From Epiperipatus broadwayi (Eukaryota > Onychophora > Udeonychophora > Euonychophora > Peripatidae), in the NCBI GenBank assembly GCA_028023455.1, contig JAQFVV010006232.1:1312008-1376007 (forward strand): 64,000 nt of DNA, read 5' to 3'. Of the stretch, positions 37,540 through 50,600 are shown in pieces. Positions within the stretch are counted from its first letter, which is position 1, and each line of letters opens with the position of its first letter. Under the pieces are notes generated by a model that searched no databases, was not told where the DNA came from, and was given only the letters and a program-made list of their open reading frames with translations. The position numbers and the translations under genes were made by a program.

Positions 37540-37680
37540 AAAGAATTTGAGTTGTAGGAGTAAGAAGATTCCTTTTATTTCTGCATAAATACTATATCTT
37601 GTATTGTGGAGAGAAGTATTCATTTATTATTTAACACTCGCAGAAGACGCATGCACAATTAGCTTGAAAGGCTGATCTTT
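37540..37680. repeat. Single-arm relative of the 32.1-kb hairpin element
   Basis: Blocks ggagtaagaagattccttttatt, ataaatactatatc, agtattcatttatt, cgcagaagacgcatgcacaattagctt and ggctgatc follow the inverse arm of 32365-32476 in the same order, with substitutions. Only one arm and the loop side are present. Confidence 0.6.
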
Positions 37681-39777
37681 GAATGTGTTTTTTTATATTT
37701 TAACTGTAAAATGCTACTCAGATTTGGCAACCATGCCTTAAACTGGCTATAGCTTTTATATATGAAAACTATAAATTCCAGTATTCTGTTTTAATATATA
37801 TGATACAAAAATCATAAATATATTTTTACATGTTTCATGATTTAATGTGTTATTGTTAATTCGTGGATTTATAAAAGAAATGATTTTGATTTTATCACTA
37901 GTTTGACGTTATTATAATATCTTTATCTCCTTAGAAAGCTTTAATTCAATCAAAATCAGTTCTATTTTATATTTAATAATATATATATATTAAATATATT
38001 GTTATATGGAGTAATTTACTTTTCTTCCGCTATCGCATTTGAGTTATGTATTATTAAAAAATAGGAAAAAATGCATTAGACATATATATATAATTTTCGG
38101 AGAGAGAAAAATTTGTCGGGAGATAAGAATTTTTTCAGTAATATTTTTTTCTAGTTAATTCAATTGGCTTCAATCATTAATCACGAAATCAAGATAAAGT
38201 TGATAAATAATTTTTACATTCTTTTTATTTTAATAAACATTTTTTTGTTTTGTTTTTTCATACATTATCTTTTTATAATATGCAGTATAATTGAACGAAT
38301 AAAATATAATTTGTAAGTCAATGTATTAAAATTGAAATATAATAAAAGATTTATTAAATTATTTATTTACTTTCTGAAAGCTATGCAAAAATCGTATGAT
38401 TAATACTGCAACATATGTATATATTAAAAACAAACTTATTTTGCAAATGCTAGTTCTGTTATAGAAAACATTTAGGACAATTAGATCCATCTGGGAAGAT
38501 TAAAATACATTTTGGAAGCAATTGCCATAATTTTTTTTTATGTCTGTAAGTTTATGTTTGGAATCTAAGAGTGACTGGTCAATTACACATGATATAGATA
38601 AAACAGCCTTTTATAGACAATTCATTGCAGATCAAAGGTCTATCGAATGACTTCTCATAGAAACATTATAATAAAAAAAAAAAAAATCAGTAATTTTCAG
38701 GTATGTCAATAGAATTTGAGGTGTTTTCAAACCTTTTAATTAGTGAATAAGCATATATAGATACCCATTTATTGACTAATGTTAGATGGATATCTGAATT
38801 GGTTAAAGACCAGTTATTTAAAAAAAAATTATTTTTTTTTAAAAACAACTAAACTATGATTATAGGTGCAACTGGCGAATTCATTGGCTTTGCATTACAT
38901 GGTTACTTTAATATATATATATATCTTCCAAGATTCCCTCTTATTAAGGTTAGCAGCTTATTGATTAATTATAGACAATCAACTTTTACTTGTTAAAATT
39001 GCCTTTTTAATTTTTCTTTTATTACGGGTTCTCTCCTCAAGAAAACTCTTAACGTTTTCAAGATCAATGTTTTGCAATATCTAAAAAATGGCCTTAATGA
39101 CTCATTTACATATAATTTGCATATCAGATTTATTTATATAATGATTCCAAAGAAAGGATCATAACTGGCTATGAATATGAGAAGTACATCTTCTTGAAAG
39201 CGCTCAGCCATTTAATTTAGTTTTCAATTTGTTGTTATAGCTTTACGTTGGAAGTGTGAAAGCACGATTTAATATTTTATATAAAGACATGTAAATATAC
39301 CTTTAATTTTGATCTAGAAAATGATAAGATTTATCATCAAGAAAAAAAACGTAATAAAAAAAAAAATAATGAAGCACCTGCTAGTGCTAATGATTCGTGA
39401 ATTTTAGAATATGACTTCATGACATTTGCTTCCATTATATTTTTAATTAAATGGCAATTGAAGAAAGTTAAGTGATTAACTAAAGGTACTTCTGCTGATT
39501 TTAAGACTTTTTATGATATATTATCACTGTTATATTTCACTGTTACTTTTATTACTATATTTATTATATAATGAACATTTTATTTTAATTTTATATACAT
39601 TATTAAATAACAATTTTGATTGATCAAATGGCAAACAAACATAAATAATAAAAAATAAACAACTAACCATTCATTATACAAAAACAACAACAAAAAACTG
39701 ACAAATTTCCTTAACGATATATATATATAATATTTAAATACATGTATATTGTCTATACCAAAGTTAATGTAATTATA
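37681..39777. other. AT-rich noncoding stretch, nothing recognised
   Basis: No gene or repeat supported. Short (AT)n runs only. Confidence 0.5.
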
Positions 39778-39960
39778 AGGAACTTGAACTCAGACTTTCA
39801 AACTCTCTCCAGCAAGCTAATCTATCCTACACAACCGATACAAATCATCACATACATGTGAAAAAGATAAATGCTCTCCAATATGCATATTTTGCGCTGA
39901 ACCAATACTCATCACTTGATCTATATCACTATCTCCCACACATAATTGTGTATATATATA
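39778..39960 (-). mobile_element. tRNA-derived SINE, copy 2
   Basis: Same block order as 25982-26158 on the same strand, with B-box-like GAGTTCAAGTT at about 39783-39793, the gtgtatatg/catgt region, ggagagcattta and agtgatgagtatt blocks, ending at an (AT)n run. Confidence 0.6.
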
Positions 39961-40691
39961 TATGGATGTATAATCTTTTTTTTCGACATCTCTGGAAATA
40001 TAACATCAATTCCCCTCATGTAAGATTTAAATTAAAAACATAATCCTACCATTTAAATTAAAAATACATACCTGCTATATATGTATAGACATAATACATA
40101 TAAGAATGTGGCTATAGTTGTTATCCAAAATTATAACATAAAAAAACTCTAAATATTTTTAATTATTAACTGTCTTAAAAATAAAATTATAATAATTTTT
40201 TTTTTCATGGAAGAGTTTATTTTAAAGTGTGAAATTCTTGTTATACTTTGATTTTTAACATCTATATTTATTGTCTTTCGTTGCATTCTGTATAAAATCA
40301 ATAGTGGCAATCAAAGAGAGAATTTCTTTGGATTACATCTTAGAGATGGCAGTATGTATTCTCGTTCTCAGCCCTAGACATCTGATTGGCTGTTTTCTGA
40401 AGTAAGTATGAAGCTATAGTTTTTAACTAAAATAAGAAACAGAAAAATCCATGTATTAAATATTTCATCTATGAAATTCATTAAAAATTAAATTATAATC
40501 TGTTTATATATGTAAAAATATCATGATACTCTGTAATTTTTAATGCAAATATAAAATGCCAAAACAGAGTTTGTATATGTTTTATTGGAATTAATTGATA
40601 CAAGTATAGTTCCAATGCTTATATCTGAGTATAATGATTGTATATATATATATATAAAAGATAATAAAATGTCCACTAATATTAATAATAT
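39961..40691. other. AT-rich noncoding stretch, nothing recognised
   Basis: No supported gene or repeat. A short part around 40260-40420 is slightly GC-richer, without a motif. Confidence 0.45.
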
Positions 40692-40945
40692 AATAACGAA
40701 ACTTAAATATATTCCAAACAACGGTAAACAATTTATAATATAAATAAAAACTCATAAAGAAATATTTTCGATTATATTCATAATCATTATCAACTCAACT
40801 TTCAAAATGGAATCATCTATATGATTCCATTTTCAAAGTTGAGTTGATAATGATTATGAATAAATTCGAAAATATTTCTTTATGAGTTTTTATTTATATT
40901 ATAAATTGTTTACCGTTGTTTGGAATATATTTAAGTTTCATTATT
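40692..40945. mobile_element. Near-perfect 250-base palindrome (MITE-like)
   Basis: The centre is at about 40817-40820 inside tggaatcat-ctat-atgattcca. Arms of about 125 bases pair almost without mismatch, from cgaaacttaaatatattcc on the left to ggaatatatttaagtttc on the right. (AT)n runs flank both sides (about 40642-40656 and 40948-40958). Arm identity is so high that either a very young insertion or active arm homogenisation is implied. An inverted-duplication assembly artefact should be excluded. Confidence 0.8.
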
Positions 40946-40961
40946 ATATATATATATAAAA

Positions 40962-42020
40962 TCAATAGATGGTGTTTTACCAAAAACACCATCAAAGCGT
41001 ATGTTTGTTTACATTAAACGTCAGAGTAAGCATTCACTATCTCTATCATTAGTTCCACCTTCAGATCATGATTTCAAGCTGATTTGCTATCATCAGTGAA
41101 GGATAGGAATAAAAAACTAGATCTAAACACTAACTCTGAGCATTTATGAAACAATTTCTATTCAGCTCGCAAGCATGAATTTTCTAGACACATAATGTCT
41201 TCAAACTCAGCATAGCAAGCCAGATAGCTATATGGGTCTGATATCAGTTCAGTATCACCACATAGTAGAAGCCTCTGCAATATATATCATTGCAAGAAAA
41301 CCTCAAAGGTACACTTATGAAAAACAAAAAAACAAGTTAAACTTGCTAACGCTTGTATTTATGATCAATAGATGGCACTTTAACAAAACACCATCAAAGC
41401 GTATGTTTGTTTACATAAACGCCAGAGTAAGCATTCACTATTTCTATCGTTAGTTCCACCTTCAGGTCATGATTTCAAGCTGATTTGCTATCATCAGTGA
41501 AGGATAGAAATAAGAAACTAGATCTAAACAAACATATGCTTTGGCTGTGTTTTTGGTAAAATGCCATCTATTGATCATAAATACAAGCATTAGCAAGTTT
41601 AACTTTTTTTTTTCATAAATGTACCTTTGAGGTTTTCTTGCAATGATATATATTGCAGAGGCTTCTACTATGTGGTGATGCTGAACTGATATCAGACCCA
41701 TATAGCTATCTGGCTTGCTATGCTGAGTTTGAAGACATTATGTGTCTAGAAAATTCACGCTTGCAAGCTGAATAGAAATTGTTTCATAAATGCTCAGATT
41801 TAGTGTTTAGATCTAGTTTCTTATTCCTATACTTCATTGATGATAGCAAATCAGCTTGAAATCATGATCTGAAGGTGGAACTAATGATAGAGATAGTGAA
41901 TGCTTACTCTGACGTTTATGTAAACAAACATATGCTTTGACGGTGTTTTTGGTAAAATGCCATCTATTGATCATAAATACAAGCATTAGCAAGTTTAACT
42001 TGTTTTTTTGTTTTTCATAT
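40962..42020. mobile_element. Large foldback element with nested direct repeats
   Basis: A 1-kb inverted repeat centred near 41467. The left half from 40966 is matched in reverse by the right half to about 41970. Within each half, a terminal block D (acttgctaa-gcttgtatttatgatcaatagatgg..., then tatgtttgtttac) stands at both ends of a core, so the unit is D-core-D. The core contains ccagatagctatatgggtctg, cagtatcaccacatagtag and gcaatatatatcattgcaag. Open frames on both strands here are mirror images and not proteins. Block order matches the elements at 15970 and 59633. Confidence 0.85.
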
Positions 42021-43394
42021 ATATATATTGTAATGCTCAAAAAAGCAATGAGGAATGAGGAGACCAGAGGGGAGGGTAGTATAGAGTACATATGTATGAT
42101 GAACATTGACACTGATGCATCATGGACAAGAGTACTTTTTATTGCATCAAAACCACATTTAATCACATTAACTATTATGACATAATGTTTGAGTTAAAAT
42201 TTAGCCTAAATAATAACAGTGTACATGTTCCATATCATATATATGTATATATTGTAACAGTCCATGTTTTCAATTAGAAGAGGGGAGACACATCTCACTA
42301 TGGTCGAACTTAGAGTCTTTGGATAGGTTGCTGTGAATAACATGATGAAGCACCTAATCTATGATTGAATCTACCTCCAATGGGCTAGCCCTAAGTTTAC
42401 ACATTAAATTTAGATACAATTTGGGCTAGTTCATCCATATCTGACCTCTCTTTTGGATTCCATTATTCCTCAGAATTCAAGGTCAGAGAAAAATTTGCCT
42501 TCAGCTCTCATCAGGGATAAATTTACACTAGATAGCAACTACCACACCTCTATACAGGTTCCAATTGATTTAAAGATCCACCCAAACATATTACTATATT
42601 ATTATATTAGAATAAAAGGTGTGTGTCGGTATATATATCCAGTTATAAATTAATGAGTGAATGTATAAATCATTTTGTTAAATTAGAGACCAATTCAATT
42701 TAAATCAAATTAACAAATTTTTATTTATATAACAAAACAAAATTCAAAACTCTTTAATATGATACAAAGATTATAATTGTATGTGTCAAGAATGTATTTC
42801 TATCATATCAATGATTAATATATTCACTATTCCAAACCTTATCCATTGTAGAGATACTTTGCAAGACACTATTTGCAAAGCAGATAAAAAATGTAAATTG
42901 ACCATGAAGCTAGCTAACTAGTTTATACTATACAAGTATATCAATAATAACCTCATTGTCCAATTCCAGTAATTGCTGTTCCATCTTCTTTGGGGAAGCC
43001 CCCTTCCCTATGTACAATTTCCTAAAGTTGATAGAAAGAGCATCTTCACAGAAGATTAATCATTCATACTGAAAAAAATTAACATAAATAATTGTTAGTT
43101 AACAAAAAACAACATAAACTCTGTCCTGTAATGTGTATGTGCTTAATATGGAATAGTATCAAAAACTCTTATCTCATTCCATAACATAGTGGTGATGAAT
43201 AAATGCAAGTCATTATGGAGGGGAAGCTGACCTAAACTTTATTTAATATTAAATTTTTTTTGTCTAACTTAATAATTCTCCCTCCTTCACTTTCTTGCTT
43301 TCAAGTATAATGGTCTCTCCCAAGTTTAAGGTACATTTAAGCTACCAAGGATGAAGATAAAATAAAACTAGAATTTTACAAACAAATATATTAT
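42021..43394. other. Unassigned sequence with a TGTAACAGTC boundary
   Basis: At 42253 atatatattgtaacagtc begins a somewhat GC-richer stretch reaching about 42660. The same kind of boundary (ttataacagtcgg) occurs at 43395. No protein motif, RNA gene or second copy was found. Confidence 0.35.
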
Positions 43395-45497
43395 AACAGT
43401 CGGGGTTTAGAGATCAATAGAGTCTTACCATCTTTGCACTACATGGGCACCATCTAGGCATTTGAACCTAGAAAATTTATAGAGTAGGCAGATATGCGCT
43501 GTTAAGATCCCACTTTATTTTATATTTAGACCGTTAGCCCAAGCCACTAGCTCAGTGGAGACGCAGAGATAATAATATATAACTTTAATTTATATCTTAA
43601 ATATAAAAAATAAAAGCCACTGCCAGTAATTAACACACAAACAATATTTATTTACACACATATATAATCATTTTAAATTTGAGGAATAACATTCATTATT
43701 TAGATTTTAATATTAACTTTTAATTTAAATTATTATTTTAAGATTTTAAATCATCCACACAGATGAATTTTATATTTATTTTAAGATTGTCGAGTATGAA
43801 TAAACTACATAGATTTCATTTGAAAAGAAAATATTCTATCCCTTATTTAATCTTAGGCCAAAAATTCGCAGTCAAACCGGCATCAATCCTTCTGATACAT
43901 TGATGTATTCAATGTAGTGTGAAAATATGACAGCACAAATATATACCATACTGTCAGGAATGTACATCTGAACAGCATGGTTAGAGAAGACCTTGTCTCT
44001 TGTCCAATACAGGAATGTTACATCTGTATGGTAAGAAGAACAGTAAAAAAAAAACTCCATAGGAAGGGACTGTGTTTTCATCTTAATATCCTTTCCACAG
44101 GCAAATAAGGGGTGTGCGGCATATAAATCGATCCTGCCCATAGCGAACCTCAATACTACATCTACTATTTACACCAATATATCCAATCCATTGACCCAAT
44201 TTAACTATGAAACAAATAACCTAAGATTACCCTTCTCTAATTAATTAATATAACTTTACAAATCTATATAGCCATTCATGCCCAACTTAAATTTAACACT
44301 TATATAAATTTGCACAGATGGATTTATAAAAGTTTGTTTTTTAATGTTGAGCATAGATCGACTACATAGATTACACGCTCAAAAACATTTCAAAATAAAC
44401 ATAAATGATCAAAATATAAAGTCTTTGATGTAAATGCAGAGGGAATTCACAAGAAACCCAATGGCATTCATCATAAGATGCCACATTGACACCAATAACT
44501 AAAAAGACATCCAAATAAATACATTTTTGATATTCAATGTAAGATATTATTTACCAAATGTCTATATATTTTAATCAAATATGAAAACAAAAACATAATT
44601 AAACATGAATGAATCTATGCAAGCATCTATACCCAACTTAAATTTAATGTATTTAATAATTTCTACAATAAATATGAATAAAAATAAAAAAAAATGGAAA
44701 TGATTTTTGGCAAACTTAAATGAAAAAAAATTAAACAATAATTGATTTGGAAAAGTCAGATTATAGTTTATTTTACAAAAATTAGATTTAGCTTGTTTAT
44801 TAAACTTGTCAAATCTTGATGAAAGTTCTTAATTACTTATAAATTTTAAAATTGTTCAGTTCAATAGCTTACAGTAGAAGAGTCATGGTTCTTGGTGCCA
44901 ATTCCTGTGATGTACCCATTGGAAGACCGGTCTGATGTTCTGGAGGTGGCCTTAGCTGGTTCCATTCCAGTAACACAGTCATTTCATTTTTTAAAATAGA
45001 GAGAGAGGGTGATATGTGCGTTCTATCACACCTCTCAAAAAACAATCAAGCTGGAACTGTTCTTAATTTCAATATTTTTCCTTTTATAGTGCTTTCTGGA
45101 TTCAATGAACAAAACATCACTCATTATGGTCCAGGCCTTCATTGCTGCTTTTATATTTGACATCTAATTTATTTTTTATTCTCTTATCTATATCTTTCAA
45201 CTGACCTTTTTTTCTATAAGAGCCCCAAGGGCTAGTTTGCTTTTCAATTAATTTATAAAACAATCATTTCCATTTACAAAAATATTTTATCTTTAGATCT
45301 TGTACTTTTTTCTTAAAAAGTACGTTCAAATATATATATATTTTAAAAGAAAATAATTTTTAAAGTTTTGCATCTGTACGAATATATATACGTATACATG
45401 TTTAACAACTCTTTAATTTTTTTATCTTTTATTTACGAACTTAAGAAAAAAATTATTTAAATTTTAAATTAATGTAACAGCATATATCGTTACAATA
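43395..45497. other. GC-richer block bounded by TAACAGTC and GTTACA
   Basis: The block starts after atatat at taacagtcgggg and ends at cgttaca before atatata, so its ends are roughly TGTAAC/GTTACA inverted. Inside are mixed-composition parts (43390-43560, 43860-44160, 44880-45010). The 93-codon minus frame at 44153-43872 has no recognised domain. A decayed LTR-type element is possible, but no LTR pair, primer site or coding domain is visible. Confidence 0.3.
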
Positions 45498-46685
45498 TAT
45501 ATAATAAATCAAAACATTCATCAATTCATCTTGATTAGTATCCATGAGTTTAGTAATAATGTCTTTTATGGATACAATCTCTCTCTCTCTTTGAATCATC
45601 CTTTCTCAGTAAGTCATTCATCACCCATTAAAATTCATCAGCAAGACACTTGAAACAATGTTGTTTCCATTTTCTGCAGTTACTTTCCTTCTGGATCCAT
45701 TTAGACATTTATTGTAGGACTTTTGATGTTTCTTCAGGCATTATATAAGCAAGTGGATTAGCAATCCAGTCCTATGGCAATATTAATTTAGCTGGAATAC
45801 ATTGCATAGTAGATCATAATAGATTTACTTTTTCTTAATTTACTATTTGGCATTTAATGTTTTATATAAAAAAAAGTTACTTCATCATGTATAAATATAT
45901 GCTAGTGAAGTTTTACTTATTTTTTTCCCATGTTGAATAATAGTACAGTTTTTATTTTTAAATTTCAATTTAAAATCAGTTCAGTTTTTTTGTCAAACCA
46001 TATGAATTTATCAAATTTTTTTCTGTTTAAATGTTGATTATCAAACTTTTTTCTGTTTAAATGTTGATTGTAATTTACATGATTACCATCTCTATACTAG
46101 GACATAATTGTTGTAAACAAAGGCAAGGCCACAAGCCAGAAACTAGTCTGGGGATATTGGATGAGTAGGCACTAGATAGGGATTTTATGCACAAGCCTTC
46201 TGGCATCCATTGATTATTCTGTTTGGCACAGGGTGGCACTACTGTATGGAGAGTTTTGCCTTTGATTGTAATTACTTATAATTTTGTGTTCTGAAGATTA
46301 TATGAATAATTTGGAATGTTCAAACAAGTCATCCATCTTCTCTTTGATTCGAACATTTGATCTTTAAAAGTTGGCTTTGTACAGTTCTTCTATCATTTGA
46401 AAAAATAAGAAAAGATGATGAAAATGAACTGTTGCTTTTATACCTGCTTATTTTCTGGTGTTTTGTATACAAGCATTTCCATTTCCTTTTTATTGAAGTA
46501 GGTGTCTATTATTTTGCATATTATATTGATTGTAAGTAAAAAATAAAATTATGTAATGGAATTCTACTTTTATCTTTTATACTTTGTTGCCTAGTGATTT
46601 GCTTGACTTTAAGTTATCACTATATTTAATAAGTCTAAGTCTTTATTCATGATGTCTAACACATTTATAAATAACTCATTGTTGA

Positions 46686-46716
<31 letters not shown>

Positions 46717-46891
46717 GAAGGATTTATTTAACTAGATTTTTTTTACTTTTCATTAAAGAAGGGAAATCAGTTCATTGTGACATTTGTTTAATTTAGTATT
46801 TAATAAAGCAAACATTAATCGCGCGCGTGTGTGTGTGTGTGTTTATAAAAATGATAGTGTATAATCCACTATCTGTTAGTTAAGCTTGTGT
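45498..46891. other. AT-rich stretch with small duplications and simple repeats
   Basis: A direct duplication of about 32 bases (tatcaaa-ttttttctgttt...) lies at 46007-46070. A (CT)n-(AT)n run lies at about 46688-46716, and a (CG)n(TG)n alternating purine-pyrimidine run at 46819-46841. No gene. Confidence 0.55.
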
Positions 46892-46960
46892 TTTAACTAG
46901 GTTTGATTTGATGGTGTCCAATAGGATTGTAAGCTACTTTTACAATATATATTGTAACTG
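46892..46960 (+). repeat. Second copy of the TTACA-(AT)n terminal repeat
   Basis: Matches 1327-1400 in block order. Here the (AT)n is followed by TGTAAC, so the sequence reads ttttacaatatatattgtaac, a perfect palindromic core. Confidence 0.5.
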
Positions 46961-47390
46961 ATAGAAAGTGAGTGAGAAGGGGGGGGGGGTGAAGAAAGGA
47001 AAAAGAAAAAAAGAAAACAGAAAGAAAGAGGAATAAACTGAAGAAAGGATGGAAGGAAGAGAAAGATGACGAAAGAGAGATGAAGATAAGATGTAATGAA
47101 GTGAGAGAAATAATGATGATGAAGATGGAATAGAAATGAAGATGAAAATGAGAGAGATAAGTTATATTTAGTAGTAGAGAGACTCTTAATCTAGAAAAGA
47201 TGAAGATGAGATAGAGAGAGATGATAATGAAGATGATAGAGAGCCAACTATTAGTAGATGAGAAAGAAGACTAGAGGTGATGAAGAGAGAGAAAAACGAT
47301 GATGAAGATGAAAAGAAATTATTATTAAAGAGAAAACAGTGAGATGAAGAGAAATTATATTTAGTAGAGAGACTCTTAATGACTTGACTC
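46961..47390. repeat. Polypurine tract (GA-rich, plus strand)
   Basis: About 430 bases almost entirely of G and A on one strand, starting with a run of 11 G and dominated by gaagat, gagaga and gatgatgaa units. It contains one internal duplication (tatatttagtag-agagactctta at about 47163 and 47355). The 92-codon minus frame here is a Ser/Phe-rich artefact of this bias. Triplex formation is possible. Confidence 0.75.
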
Positions 47391-47444
47391 AGTGGGGTTA
47401 CAATAAATTTAAGGAAAGAGAATGATGATCCACAGATGTATAAT

Positions 47445-47602
47445 TGGATAGAGACCAAATCCAATACTAATGCACATATAACTATTATGGCATATTAACA
47501 ATCTACCACTAAACATTATAAAATGGATAGAGACCAAATCCAATACTAATGCACATATAACTATTATGGCATATTAACAATCTACCACTAAACAATATAA
47601 AA
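47445..47602. repeat. 79-base tandem duplication
   Basis: The unit starting tggatagagaccaaatcc is present at 47445-47523 and again at 47524-47602 with only one or two differences, so the duplication is recent or a gap-filling artefact. Confidence 0.9.
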
Positions 47603-50600
47603 GATAATTTAAAATCATAAGTTAATAGTTATCTGAATCGGCCTACCATCAGATCACACACTCTGAATAAGAATAGATTATACTCTGTTTGGAAGGATTA
47701 TCACATTAAATTAAAACTAACAAGGCAACAAGAGTAAACAATCTCAGGGGTTTTAAAACTAAACTCTTGTGCAAAATAAAAGTTTAAGTTACCTACTAAA
47801 TAATTGCTAAGATGAATAAACAAGTGAGTGATATGTTGGCTGACCATAAAATAGCTACCTTATTGTTCAATTATGGGACAATAAACAAGACAAATATTAA
47901 TCTAAAAATTTAATGAATCAATTTAAATTTAAACTAATAATGGCATATTAACCAAGATACTACTCGAGCAAGAAAAAGGGCAAGGGTACTTTTTATGCCT
48001 TTCCCATACTCACAGACAACCTACTAAAGACTTCAAATGCAGATGGATTATAAAATTCTAAAAATATAAGATGATTATCGACAATGTGCAGCCAATATAA
48101 GATAATATGCAGCTTTTAAAAAAATAAATAATAATCTTTTGAAGCACTAATATTTTTATTTCATTGCATAATCTTCAGTCTGAGAAGATATAATGATAAC
48201 TTAAAAATCAATTTTTAAATGAGCATTCAATTAAGCATCTGACATAATGTAATTATCTGTTACTGTGATTCAATCTGAGAATCACTTAATTAGCATGGCT
48301 TTATAATTTAAACCAGTATCAAAATATTTTTTTATAAACTTTATAATATGTTTCTGAATTTTTTAACTCAAAATTTTATGAACTGTGGAACTCAAGACAA
48401 TAATTTTTTTTCATATAAAAGTAAAACAAACAGAAACAAAACTTTTTGAAATAACAATAATATGGTTTATTATTGAGAACAATATAAGAAAATATTTCCA
48501 AACAAAATTTTATTACACATTGCCAATATAGCACTGGAATCTTTTTACAAATATTTTGACTTTTAAAACTTTATTTTTGTTTTACAAAATATGAACAATT
48601 TCTCTGGCTACAATTACTGAGTATCCCTCTTAAACTCTTTTAAAATTGTTTATCCCAGTAAATAAAATAATAAGACAAATAGATACGTACCAGAGTAAGC
48701 ATGGGCTATTTAATACTAAATTCTAATCTTTTTTAACAATCAGAGATTTCAAATCTTTAAACTAAAATTAAAATAGACTAAGTTTAATAAGCACAATTCT
48801 ATTTTTTATATTAGCATATTTAATAATATTGTGGTGTTATCTAACAATCAGAATAACACACAAGAGGCTTATATTTATAACCCTGAGCTTAATGAACACT
48901 AAGCTGGAATAAGCATATTCAGCTTATATTTTTAAAATTTGTCATACTTTACACTGACATTAATAGTATTCTAGCTAATGATATGTTTAGGCAAATTTCT
49001 AGCCAATTTTAAACTAAATTAGATATATGGGCCACTCACTCATCAGAGGTCATTTACATACTTTTAAATAAATTTTTGTCAACATAAAATTATTACACTA
49101 ACTGTTTTTACACTTTAAAATTTAAAAGAACTTACAAATCCAGTGGCAAAAACCCTGGATGAACATATTAAAATTAGTATGTGTGAATTGCCACTTATAC
49201 TATATGCATAATTTAACATACTTAAAAATAAATATAAATTATTGTTGGTTGACTTGTGGATGATAAAACTATCATAGCAACACAATTCAAACATTGATAT
49301 ACCTATAAGCATTAAAATAGATAATTACAACATGAAGAAGCAAAGTTCATCAAACAAACATATCTTGTTATCACATATCTAAAACAAATGCAACATCACC
49401 TACTGTGATGGAACTAGCATTAATTCATCATGGATGATAGGCCAAACTAAGTACATATATGCTCTGCAGAGCTGAATAAGAATGTGGTGGCTTTCAAAAT
49501 ACCTAACTTTGAGGTAAAAATAAGATGCCTGGACCTTGTCTACAGCACATCAGGAAACAGGAAAAATGCACCAGGAAAGTATGATCATCTCTCATACTAG
49601 GATATACTAACCCTAAATAGGAACAAGCACTATCATCTCATGGAAAAGCAATACAATAAGGATGGAGGACCTTGTCTACTCCGTTAAACATACTCATAGT
49701 AATTAACAAAGCCTAATGCTATGAGGCTATCAAATAGTAAACTAATACCAAGATATAGACTTTACATGAACTAACTATGTTGTCACTAAGAATTTTTTAA
49801 AAAAAATGCACCATGTATATTCAATGTAAAACCAACAATGCAAAACTGTGTCAAATGACTAATATAAGAATTACTTTAAATTAAATGCATATAAAAATTT
49901 TAGGCAAAGACACAATGCACACATAATTAAATATGAGAATATTAATTATCAATGCATATAAAAAATATTTGCAGTTATTTATTAATGTAGCATTTAAAAA
50001 AACAAATGAATGGGAACTCTCTGATAAACCTCTTTGGCTGACTTAAAATAAGACTGAGTGAAATGCTACATATAAATAAACTAAGACTAAGATATTCAAA
50101 TCTCTGTGAATGAAATTATCAAATAGAAATTAACTTGTGAAATGCTTAATAAATATAATAAAATTTACCTGATAATGACAAAATATTTACCTGCTCATTA
50201 TAATAAACCCAATAAAATTTAAATTGTAACATTAGTTTACCTGGTATATTTATGCTAATAGTATTACACATATTTTCAAACAAAAATATATAGCATAAAT
50301 ATTTTTCTGGTTTCTTTTTTTTAAAGCCCATAAAACAGGCAATAATAATAAAATAATAATACAGTAACTTAAGTTCATAGTTTCAGCTCTGTACTTGTTT
50401 TTCCATTCTAGACATGGATATCATTTATTGAAGACAATTTATCTGACGGTATTCAAAGCTTCAGGTCAAAATGTTCATAAGCATGGCAATGATTTCTAAA
50501 AAAAATAAAACATGTTTGATAGTTCTTCAAAGATATATTATTCCTTTAAAGATATACTAAATATTAAAACATTAAAATAATAAGAATAGGCCAGCACGAG

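Noticed and set aside
41232-42185. Set of similar small frames on both strands
   Set aside because: They are mirror images produced by the inverted repeat; codon positions show no protein signal.
43872-44153. 93-codon minus frame as a gene
   Set aside because: No domain recognised and no conserved pattern; lies in an unassigned block that may be element-derived.
46819-46841. (CG)n(TG)n run as a regulatory Z-DNA site
   Set aside because: Too short and with no gene nearby to give it a role.
47186-47464. Ser/Phe-rich 92-codon minus frame
   Set aside because: Explained by the polypurine bias of the opposite strand.
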